From contig NZ_LBAW01000004.1 in assembly GCF_001648595.1 (NCBI RefSeq), positions 62,001 to 126,000 on the forward strand: a stretch of 64,000 nt of DNA. The letters are read 5' to 3'. Position 1 is the first letter of the stretch; each line of letters begins with the position of its first letter. This DNA is from Legionella bozemanae. Its GTDB lineage: Bacteria; Pseudomonadota; Gammaproteobacteria; Legionellales; Legionellaceae. The translations under genes and the position numbers were made by a program. Below the pieces are notes generated by a model. The model ran no database searches and had not been told where the DNA came from. It saw only the letters and a program-made list of their open reading frames with translations. Below, piece after piece: positions 57,563 to 64,000 of this stretch.

Positions 57563-58006
57563 TTAAGACGATTTGCTGTATCTACCAATTAATTCAGCTT
57601 GCTCAATAATGTGATTTTGCATGGCGGTCTCTATTTCCTTTTTCGTCGCATGCTCTCCTAGATTTAATAAGGTATCTAAGGCATAGAGTTTAAAGAAATA
57701 ACGATGCGTCCCGCTTGGCGGACAAGGCCCACCATAGCCTGTTCTGTTCCAACTATTTCGCGCGCTAATCGCATTCGCTGGGACATTTCCCGTTTTAAGC
57801 TCATGACAATCAGTAGGCAGGTTAAATAAAATCCAGTGCACCCACAATCCCATTGGTGCATCAGGATCATCCATAATTAGAACAAAAGATTGAGTATTTT
57901 CAGGTATATTTTTCCATATTAATGGCGGGGAATGATCGGCACCAGTGCACGCATATTCTTTAGGAATAAGCGCATTATGAGCAAACGCAGGGCTCTCCAG
58001 TATCAT
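57563..58006 (-). CDS. YbhB/YbcL-family (PEBP, Raf kinase inhibitor-like) protein
   Basis: 147 residues from the ATG at 58006, which gives the family start MILESPAF; the frame extends to 58030. PEBP motifs: IPKEYACTGADHSPPLIWKNIP, FVLIMDDPDAPMGLWVHWILFNLP, RNSWNRTGYGGPCPPSGTHRYFFKLYAL. The anion-binding pocket residues (DPDAP, GPCPPSGTHRY) are intact. Function in bacteria is not established. Confidence 0.94.
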   Translation of the reverse strand: MILESPAFAHNALIPKEYACTGADHSPPLIWKNIPENTQSFVLIMDDPDAPMGLWVHWILFNLPTDCHELKTGNVPANAISARNSWNRTGYGGPCPPSGTHRYFFKLYALDTLLNLGEHATKKEIETAMQNHIIEQAELIGRYSKSS

Positions 58007-58092
58007 TGCACACTCCTTATGATGAAACATTTATTTGCAATTTAGACTATTTTTCAACAAAAATACAGAGGTGTTCCTTAGAGTTTCCAGAA

Positions 58093-58404
58093 TTATATCT
58101 TTAATTTTCCTCTTAAAATCTGCCAAAACATAACAAAATCACCCATTAGACTATACAAAGGATAAGGAAATGTAGCTGGTTTATTTTTTTCATAAACAAA
58201 ATGCCCAATCCAGGCAAATCCATAACCAACCGCAAGCATCAGAATAAGCCATAAGTAATTCCAAGTGAAAAAGAAAAAAAGAAAACTCAAGCATGCTAAA
58301 GAAGTGCCCAAAACATGCAGACGCCGGCACATCACTGTTGTATGTTTACTCAGGTAAAAAGGATAAAATTCATTAAAACTCGTAAACTTCTTATCATTTT
58401 TCAT
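58093..58404 (-). CDS. DUF962 (Mpo1-like) membrane protein
   Basis: 103 residues with three hydrophobic segments. Family motifs FNEFYPFYLSKHTTVMCRRLHVLGT and YGFAWIGHFVYEKNKPATFPYPLYSLMGDFVMF, with the conserved His residues. Fungal Mpo1 is a dioxygenase of long-chain 2-hydroxy fatty acids; the bacterial role is not known. It lies 86 bp before the YbhB gene on the same strand, so the two may be co-transcribed. Confidence 0.9.
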   Translation of the reverse strand: MKNDKKFTSFNEFYPFYLSKHTTVMCRRLHVLGTSLACLSFLFFFFTWNYLWLILMLAVGYGFAWIGHFVYEKNKPATFPYPLYSLMGDFVMFWQILRGKLKI

Positions 58405-58477
58405 AAGAATTCAGAAAGTAATTCTAAGTTTTTAAATTATAGTTTAAAAACTCATGTTATTATTTTTAAAGAAAACA

Positions 58478-58510
58478 CCAGGAACCCGCGGACAAGCCGC
58501 GGGACGCAGG
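58478..58510. repeat. Half copy of the 'CGCGGACAAGCCGCG' repeat
   Basis: CCAGGAACCCGCGGACAAG followed by CCGCGGGACGCAGG. It corresponds to one arm of the dispersed family. Confidence 0.65.
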
Positions 58511-58565
58511 ATAGGAAGAGCCCTAAACTTAATGACAGCATGCTTTTTCGAGGAGAAAGACGCAA

Positions 58566-60245
58566 TTACAAATAACAACCCACTCCATCATAACCAATTA
58601 CATGACATGACTTGTAGGTGCTTTGATTGAGCCGATAACTTACAGAACCATAATAGGCAATAATTGTTCCATTTTTAGTTTGTTCTACATGAGGTTTTTG
58701 AACGTTTGCTGCAGCATCACAAGTGGTATCGTTTTGTATCCAAACGACCCCTTCTGCAATAACACGAGTTTTGTTGGGAGTTAGCGCATTCTTTCCACAG
58801 TCTTTCACTGGCAAACGTTCCATTTTAGGAGCGGAAAAAACAAGATCATAACCCGCTGCGGCTGCCTTAACTGCATTTTCGGCATCTAAAATTCCATGTC
58901 CGCAAGGTTTTTTACCAACACACGATTTGTTCGCATCATTACTTACTGCAAAATCATGTGTCGTTGTATAAAGTAATTGTTCCACTTGTTCTGGACTAAG
59001 TACTTTTTCACTGGCTGCAATAATCAATCCAGCAACACCAGCAACATGAGGAGTAGCCATACTGGTTCCTTGATAAAAATCAAAACCGGAACCATTATAA
59101 CCACCTCCAGGATTTACTGTAGATAAAATTCCTCCCCAAGTACCATAACGCTTGTCCCCCCCTGGAGCAGCTAAAGTAACGCTTGGACCATAGTTGGAAA
59201 AATAGGACCTAAGCCCCTCAGGCCCAGTAGAGGCGACTTTAATGGTTCCATTACAGATTGCCGGTGCATTAAAATGCTCCCAAACATTATCATTTCCTGC
59301 TGCGACAGCGAGTACCGCTCCTTTTTTACGTGCAAAAAAGACGGCTTCTTGTAATGCTTGATCACAATAATCAATTTCTTCTTTAGGTCCCTTGTCCACG
59401 CCAAAGCTCATATTTAATATTTTAGCAGGATGGATGTTGTTAGGTACTCCAGGAACATCACCGCCTACAGACCAATAAATGGCGTTAATGACGGAGCTTT
59501 CATAAAACATGCCATTAGCGGCAGGAATTTTTAAAGGAAGAATTTTTAAATCTTCACCCATGCCGCTCATAATGCTACCATAACCCGCAATGGTCCCGGC
59601 AACATGAGTACCATGATAGGATCGAGTTTCATCGATTAAGTTGTTATTATTTCCTGCAAAATTCCAACCCCATAGGTTACCTGCATTATCTTTTACCAGG
59701 TTATTGATCAAGCTGTCATTTAAAGCGATCCCGGTATCTAAAACGGCAACAACTATTGGCTTTTTAGAAAAGCCCGTAGTATAGGCCCAGGCACCATCTC
59801 TAATTCCAGGCTTGGATTCCAACATAATCCCTGCAGGGCGGGAAAACTCATCCCACTGACTTTCGTGCGATAATAAATCACCTGTACCCAAAATTTCAGG
59901 ATCAGGAACGGGTTTAAAATAACTAACTCTGTCTTTAACCGCATATAAAACTTGGGGATTTTTACGCAAACGCTCCAGAATCAAAGACGTAGTATCCTTA
60001 TCCTCTTCTTTAACCAAAGTACTGTTTGTTGCGTCTAAAATTAATAAAAAAGCACCATTTGCCATAGGATTCAATTCTTTCACGGGTAACTGAGTTACCT
60101 GTTTTATTTGTGACTTTAAAGAAGAAACACTGGTTATTTGTTCTTTATATTTGATTATGACTCGAACGCTGTCTTGATCGGATGAGGCAAAAACACCATG
60201 TGCGATAGATAAAAGACCTAAACCCAAAATCCCTGATTTAAACAT
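58566..60245 (-). CDS. Secreted subtilisin-like serine protease (S8 family)
   Basis: 559 residues. A signal peptide (SGILGLGLLSIAHGVFAS) and an I9-like propeptide (about 25-110, VRVIIKYKEQ...) precede the catalytic domain. Triad: VVAVLDTGIAL (Asp), SYHGTHVAGTIAGYG (His), QGTSMATPHVAGVAG (Ser); oxyanion Asn in AVAAGNDN. The C-terminal 100 residues (after about 460) contain four Cys in a small domain. Start has AAGGAGATTG. Secreted, probably by type II secretion. It resembles the subtilases common in Legionella. Confidence 0.94.
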   Translation of the reverse strand: MFKSGILGLGLLSIAHGVFASSDQDSVRVIIKYKEQITSVSSLKSQIKQVTQLPVKELNPMANGAFLLILDATNSTLVKEEDKDTTSLILERLRKNPQVLYAVKDRVSYFKPVPDPEILGTGDLLSHESQWDEFSRPAGIMLESKPGIRDGAWAYTTGFSKKPIVVAVLDTGIALNDSLINNLVKDNAGNLWGWNFAGNNNNLIDETRSYHGTHVAGTIAGYGSIMSGMGEDLKILPLKIPAANGMFYESSVINAIYWSVGGDVPGVPNNIHPAKILNMSFGVDKGPKEEIDYCDQALQEAVFFARKKGAVLAVAAGNDNVWEHFNAPAICNGTIKVASTGPEGLRSYFSNYGPSVTLAAPGGDKRYGTWGGILSTVNPGGGYNGSGFDFYQGTSMATPHVAGVAGLIIAASEKVLSPEQVEQLLYTTTHDFAVSNDANKSCVGKKPCGHGILDAENAVKAAAAGYDLVFSAPKMERLPVKDCGKNALTPNKTRVIAEGVVWIQNDTTCDAAANVQKPHVEQTKNGTIIAYYGSVSYRLNQSTYKSCHVIGYDGVGCYL

Positions 60246-60435
60246 GCAACAATCTCCTTATAAAATAAGTCGCAATTCAGTATGCAATAAGAAACAGGGC
60301 AAAACAAGATCAAACTTATCCCAAAATGCTACTCTCCTATACGTAATGTATTAATCTTAAAAATAGGTTGTTGAAATTCTTTGCATGCCCTATATACTGC
60401 ATCTATCCTATTGTTTGCATTAGAAAAAGCTCATC

Positions 60436-60903
60436 ATGAATCTGCGCTATTTTTTTTATAAAAACGCCACTCGCTGTATACGAAAACTACAATCTTTACT
60501 TGGTTTAAAAACCCTTGGTTCTCGTGCCATTATTTTAAATCATAACCATCAGATCCTTTTGGTAAAACACACTTATCAACCCCACTGGTATCTTCCAGGC
60601 GGGGGTGTAAAAAAAGGTGAGTCCACTAAAGAAGCAATAATACGTGAATTAAAGGAAGAAGTAGGCATAATCCCAACCGAAGAGCCGCAACTATTTGGGA
60701 TTTATTTTCATACCTACATGGGAGTAAATGACTATCCCGTGATCTTCATCGTTAAAAATTTTATCTCTATAGAAGCCTATTCTCATGAAATCGAACAAAT
60801 GGCTTGGTATGATTACAACGAGTTACCGGATATGGTAAGCCCAGGAACAAAACGTAGGCTTGATGAGTATTTTACTCAAAGTTCACAATCAGAAACTTGG
60901 TAA
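60436..60903 (+). CDS. Nudix hydrolase
   Basis: 155 residues. The Nudix box GGGVKKGESTKEAIIRELKEEVGI-type (positions about 56-79, GX5EX7REUXEEXGU) is intact. It is preceded by RAIILNHNHQILLVKHTY and followed by a beta-rich C-terminal part. The N-terminal 25 residues are basic and aromatic. The substrate (nucleoside diphosphate derivative) cannot be deduced. Confidence 0.93.
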   Translation: MNLRYFFYKNATRCIRKLQSLLGLKTLGSRAIILNHNHQILLVKHTYQPHWYLPGGGVKKGESTKEAIIRELKEEVGIIPTEEPQLFGIYFHTYMGVNDYPVIFIVKNFISIEAYSHEIEQMAWYDYNELPDMVSPGTKRRLDEYFTQSSQSETW

Positions 60904-60945
60904 AACGTTAGCATTCACTGAGACAATCCAGAGCATAGCACTTTT

Positions 60946-61092
60946 AATTCACCTTAAGTTTTTCTTGATATTTAGATTGGCCAACGTACCACAGCTTGTC
61001 CGTAGTATCCAGGAGTTGTAGCTTTAATTGGATGCCGTGGACAAGCCACGGCACGTAGGGTTAGGATCGTCAAGAAAAACTTAAGGCGAATT
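60946..61092. repeat. Dispersed palindromic element with long terminal arms
   Basis: Near-perfect 23-bp inverted arms (60946-60968 and 61070-61092; central part AAGTTTTTCTTGA / TCAAGAAAAACTT) enclose an inner palindrome CCACAGCTTGTCCGTAG and CCGTGGACAAGCCACGG. The same arm sequence frames the element at 30100-30207. It separates the convergent Nudix and ahcY genes. Confidence 0.85.
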
Positions 61093-61138
61093 AGAAGACA
61101 TAGTGGAGGCTCTCCACTACTACCCTCAAATTTACAAA

Positions 61139-62464
61139 TTAATAACGATATTGCTCAGACTTAAAGGGACCATTAATTGCGACACCTAAATAGTCCGCTT
61201 GTTCTTTGGTGAGCCGCGTCAATTTCGCTCCGATGCGTCCCAAATGTAAACGAGCTACTTTTTCATCCAATAATTTGGGAAGGACATACACTTGCCTATC
61301 ATATTGAGTCGCATTTTTAAATAATTCAATTTGCGCAAGGATTTGATTGGAAAAAGATGCTGACATGACAAAGCTTGGATGGCCTGTAGCGCAACCTAAA
61401 TTTACCAAACGCCCTTCAGCTAAAAGAATTAAACGCTTCCCATCAGGGAAAATGATGTGATCAACTTGCGGCTTAATATTTTCCCATTGGTATTTCTTTA
61501 AACTTTGTACATCAATTTCAGAATCAAAATGGCCAATGTTACATAAAATAGCCTGATGACGCATACGCTTCATGTGATTATGGGTTACTACATGGTAGTT
61601 TCCTGTAGCAGTAATAACAATATCTACTTGTTCGGCAACATCATCCAGAGTCACAACGCGATATCCTTCCATTGCAGCTTGCAGTGCGCAAATAGGATCA
61701 ATTTCTGCAATTAAAACAACAGCACCTTGACCACGTAATGCTTGAGCACAGCCTTTACCTACATCGCCATAACCTAAAATTAGAGCAACTTTTCCTGCAA
61801 TCATCACATCAGTAGCCCGCTTTAATCCATCCAATAAGGACTCTCGACAACCATACATGTTATCAAATTTAGATTTAGTCACAGAATCATTCACATTAAT
61901 CGCAGGAATTTTTAAATCACCCTTTTTGGCCATTTCATACAATCGTGAAACACCCGTTGTTGTTTCTTCAGAAACGCCTTTAATCCCAGATAATAATTCT
62001 GGGAACTTTTGATGAACAATTTGTGTCAAATCACCGCCATCATCCAGCAATAAATTAGGAGTCCAATGATTCGGTCCAGCAAGGGTTTGTTCCACGCACC
62101 ACCAGTACTCCTCCTCGGTTTCACCTTTCCAGGCAAAGACAGGAATACCTTGAGCAGCTATAGCTGCAGCGGCATGATCCTGAGTGGAAAATATATTACA
62201 AGAAGACCAGCGAACTTCAGCACCCAAAGCAATCAATGTTTCAATCAGCACTGCTGTTTGGATTGTCATGTGCAAGCAACCTGCTATTCGAGCGCCTTTT
62301 AACGGCTTTGTTGCAGCAAATTCTTCACGTAAAGCTATTAAACCTGGCATTTCGGTTTCAGCAATCGCAATTTCCTTACGTCCCCAAGAAGCCAGCGACA
62401 TGTCAGCTACTTTATAATCCTCTGTCATTTTGCTCCCTGCTCCTACTTTATTGACTACTTCCAT
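61139..62464 (-). CDS. ahcY: Adenosylhomocysteinase
   Basis: 441 residues. [63 protein letters not shown] (Asn/Lys/Asp active site), NAD loop [35 protein letters not shown], and the C-terminal YRY. It hydrolyses S-adenosylhomocysteine, the by-product of methyltransferases. Start has GGGAGACGCTA. metK lies upstream on the same strand, so synthesis of the methyl donor and removal of its product are encoded together. About 140 bp with a large palindrome separates them. Confidence 0.98.
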   Translation of the reverse strand: MEVVNKVGAGSKMTEDYKVADMSLASWGRKEIAIAETEMPGLIALREEFAATKPLKGARIAGCLHMTIQTAVLIETLIALGAEVRWSSCNIFSTQDHAAAAIAAQGIPVFAWKGETEEEYWWCVEQTLAGPNHWTPNLLLDDGGDLTQIVHQKFPELLSGIKGVSEETTTGVSRLYEMAKKGDLKIPAINVNDSVTKSKFDNMYGCRESLLDGLKRATDVMIAGKVALILGYGDVGKGCAQALRGQGAVVLIAEIDPICALQAAMEGYRVVTLDDVAEQVDIVITATGNYHVVTHNHMKRMRHQAILCNIGHFDSEIDVQSLKKYQWENIKPQVDHIIFPDGKRLILLAEGRLVNLGCATGHPSFVMSASFSNQILAQIELFKNATQYDRQVYVLPKLLDEKVARLHLGRIGAKLTRLTKEQADYLGVAINGPFKSEQYRY

Positions 62465-62497
62465 TAGCGTCTCCCTTTAGGATCTGTTGACAATTCT

Positions 62498-62604
62498 ACT
62501 ATCTTAGTCAAAATGATGAGATTTTATGCGCTCCGATACTCACATACTTCGTGTATGCTGCATTCTGGTGCTCTAAAATCGCATCATTTTGTCTTAATCT
62601 AGCG
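62498..62604. repeat. Large imperfect palindrome between metK and ahcY
   Basis: The arms CTTAGTCAAAATGATGAGAT (from 62502) and ATCGCATCATTTTGTCTTAA (to about 62600) are inverted copies. A small inner hairpin ACATACTTCGTGTATG sits at about 62545-62560. In the ahcY transcript it would fold into a roughly 100-nt structure just upstream of the ribosome site. It may be another dispersed element, since TTGACAATTC beside it also borders the elements at 16516 and 51279. Confidence 0.65.
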
Positions 62605-62607
62605 ATC

Positions 62608-63756
62608 TTATAAAGCTTTACGTAGCTCAGTTACTTTATCCAAACGTTCCCATGGAAAGCTCTCGCGTCCATAATGACCATAGGTGGCCGTTTGTCTGTA
62701 AATTGGACGAAGTAAATCATGATATTCAATAATACCTTGTGGTGTTAAGTCAAAATGAGTATTAATTAATTCAATAATCTCGCTATTCTGTAAACGACCG
62801 GTACCAAACGTTTCAACAAAAATTGAAGTGGGCTCAGCAACACCAATTGCATAAGAAATTTGTAGCTCACACTTATCAGCCAGTCCCGCAGCAACTATAT
62901 TTTTTGCAACATGTCGCGCTGCATATGCTGCTGAGCGATCTACTTTGGAAGGATCTTTACCTGAGAAACATCCCCCTCCATGCCGCGCCATGCCACCATA
63001 AGTATCTACGATAATTTTACGACCAGTGAGCCCACAATCGCCTAAAGGACCACCAATAACAAACCGACCTGTTGGGTTGATAAAGTAACGTGTTTTATGG
63101 GTTAACCATTCGCTAGGTAATGTTGTTTTAATAATTTCTTCACGCACCGCCTCGACTAAATCCTGATAGCCAATTTCAGCTGCATGTTGCGTTGAGAAAA
63201 CAACGGTATCTACTTCAACAGGGATACCTCTTTCATATTTTAAGGTTATTTGACATTTGGCATCAGGCCGCAACCAGGGTAAGGCTCCAGATTTACGCAA
63301 ATGAGCTTGTCTTTCCATCAACCGATGAGCATAAGCAATAGGAGCTGGCATATAAACATCGGTCTCACGGCTGGCATAACCGAACATTAAACCTTGATCC
63401 CCAGCGCCAAGAATTTTCGTTTCTTTATTATCTACACCTTGAGCAATATCAGGAGATTGCTTGCCTATGGCAGAAAGTACTGCGCAAGATTCCCAATCAA
63501 AACCCATTTGCGAGCTATTATAACCTATTTCTTTAACTACTTGTCGCGTTACCGCTTCCACGTCTACCCAAGCTTTAGTAGTAATTTCTCCACCGACTAA
63601 TACCATACCTGTTTTAACAAACACTTCACAAGCAACCCGAGCAGAAGGATCCTGCATTAAAATAGCATCTAGAATTGCATCAGAAATTTGATCCGCTATT
63701 TTGTCAGGATGTCCTTCGGAAACTGACTCAGACGTAAAAACGTAACTTTCATTCAT
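62608..63756 (-). CDS. metK: S-adenosylmethionine synthetase
   Basis: 382 residues. [24 protein letters not shown] (ATP/Mg site), [32 protein letters not shown] and the C-terminal FPWE are intact. It makes the methyl donor from methionine and ATP. AGAGGA precedes the start. No SAM riboswitch is recognised in the 60 bp upstream. It lies between carA and ahcY on the same strand. Confidence 0.98.
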   Translation of the reverse strand: MNESYVFTSESVSEGHPDKIADQISDAILDAILMQDPSARVACEVFVKTGMVLVGGEITTKAWVDVEAVTRQVVKEIGYNSSQMGFDWESCAVLSAIGKQSPDIAQGVDNKETKILGAGDQGLMFGYASRETDVYMPAPIAYAHRLMERQAHLRKSGALPWLRPDAKCQITLKYERGIPVEVDTVVFSTQHAAEIGYQDLVEAVREEIIKTTLPSEWLTHKTRYFINPTGRFVIGGPLGDCGLTGRKIIVDTYGGMARHGGGCFSGKDPSKVDRSAAYAARHVAKNIVAAGLADKCELQISYAIGVAEPTSIFVETFGTGRLQNSEIIELINTHFDLTPQGIIEYHDLLRPIYRQTATYGHYGRESFPWERLDKVTELRKAL

Positions 63757-63783
63757 TAATTAGTCCTCTTAAATATTAGATAC

Positions 63784-63810
63784 TCAAGATACTTCAAAAA
63801 GTATCTTGGG
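63784..63810 (-). terminator. Hairpin between carA and metK
   Basis: AAGATACTT (63786-63794) pairs with AAGTATCTT (63799-63807), just past the carA stop. The T run is poor on the minus strand, so it may be a stabilising or partial terminator. Confidence 0.5.
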
Positions 63811-63818
63811 TATATTTC

Positions 63819-64000
63819 CTATTTCATCAATTGTATAAATTCATTAAATATTATTTCTATATCATGGGGTCCGGGACTGGCTTCCGGATGTCCTTGAAAA
63901 CCCAAAGCTGGTTTTTCCTTATGTCTGATACCCTGCAGGGTATTATCAAATAAAGAGCGATGAGTAATCGCAAGACAGTCGGGCAAACTCTCTTCATCTA
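63819..64000 (-). CDS. carA: Carbamoyl-phosphate synthase small subunit, C-terminal end (start outside window)
   Basis: About 60 C-terminal residues to the TAG at 63819-63821. [20 protein letters not shown] and [19 protein letters not shown] contain the glutaminase-domain His-x-Glu of the class I amidotransferase triad and match CarA. It supplies ammonia from glutamine to CarB for arginine and pyrimidine synthesis. Confidence 0.93.
   Translation of the reverse strand, partial: DEESLPDCLAITHRSLFDNTLQGIRHKEKPALGFQGHPEASPGPHDIEIIFNEFIQLMK

Noticed and set aside
63757..63818. SAM riboswitch upstream of metK
   Set aside because: The gap is only 62 bp and contains just a short hairpin; there is no room or sequence pattern for SAM-I, SAM-II or SAM/SAH aptamers.

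Overview
The window is about 64 kb of AT-rich gammaproteobacterial chromosome that reads as a Legionella species. The evidence is the OmpA-like small barrel family, PAS-rich histidine kinases of Legionella type, an OTU-like effector candidate preceded by a PmrA-box-like site, and gene content throughout. Two genes point by recall (not by search) to the Fluoribacter branch (L. gormanii / L. dumoffii group): a subclass B3 metallo-beta-lactamase that reads as a close relative of FEZ-1, and a cyclodipeptide synthase with the Tyr-Pro signature of the XYP subfamily, which has a characterised Fluoribacter dumoffii member. No prophage, insertion sequence, integrase or CRISPR array is visible.

Layout. 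0-4.1 kb: partial GH3 glycosidase, small exported proteins, tRNA-Ser(GGA), a CAP-domain protein and a likely 6S RNA with terminator. 4.2-10.9 kb: kdp potassium-pump operon (small membrane ORF, kdpF, A, B, C and a KdpD lacking its kinase half; no KdpE). 11-13.9 kb: proton-translocating transhydrogenase pntAA-pntAB-pntB. 14-20.8 kb: prfC, tag, the FEZ-like lactamase, and a glutathione-dependent formaldehyde detoxification pair. 21-27 kb: an HlyD/RbbA-like ABC export operon and a YheT hydrolase. 27.3-30 kb: an unrecognised gene with a DegT/AHBA-synthase-like aminotransferase and an SDR, probably a small biosynthetic operon.

30.3-34.7 kb (minus strand) is the most unusual region. It holds a class III/IV-type lanthionine synthetase (lyase-kinase-LanC, zinc ligands retained, so class IV-like) preceded by two precursor-like genes and followed by a tightly spaced VOC-family gene. 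The precursors share a near-identical nitrile-hydratase-like leader. Their cores are built from Cys-x-x-Thr/Ser tetrads, repeated as three nearly identical modules in one precursor. No dedicated transporter or protease is visible next to it.

35-42 kb: YqjD/YqjE/YqjK-like membrane stress genes, DUF3775, DUF72, and a divergent ligD/ku end-joining pair in which ligD is split by a one-base deficit in an A9 run. 42-53.6 kb: aldehyde dehydrogenase, hybrid sensor kinase, cyclodipeptide synthase, OTU-like candidate effector with a ubiquitin-binding-like tail, DUF1810, M20 peptidase and several unrecognised proteins. 53.7-64 kb: SelO, GNAT, SodC, YbhB, Mpo1-like protein, subtilisin, Nudix, then ahcY-metK and the 3' end of carA.

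Nearly every intergenic gap above 150 bp carries one of several dispersed palindromic repeats, listed individually. The remaining long gaps are AT-rich promoter regions: 4054-4235 before kdp, 20810-21099 before the HlyD gene, 34731-35052 before the lanthipeptide locus, 35950-36247, and 49085-49421. I see nothing specific in them beyond what is noted.
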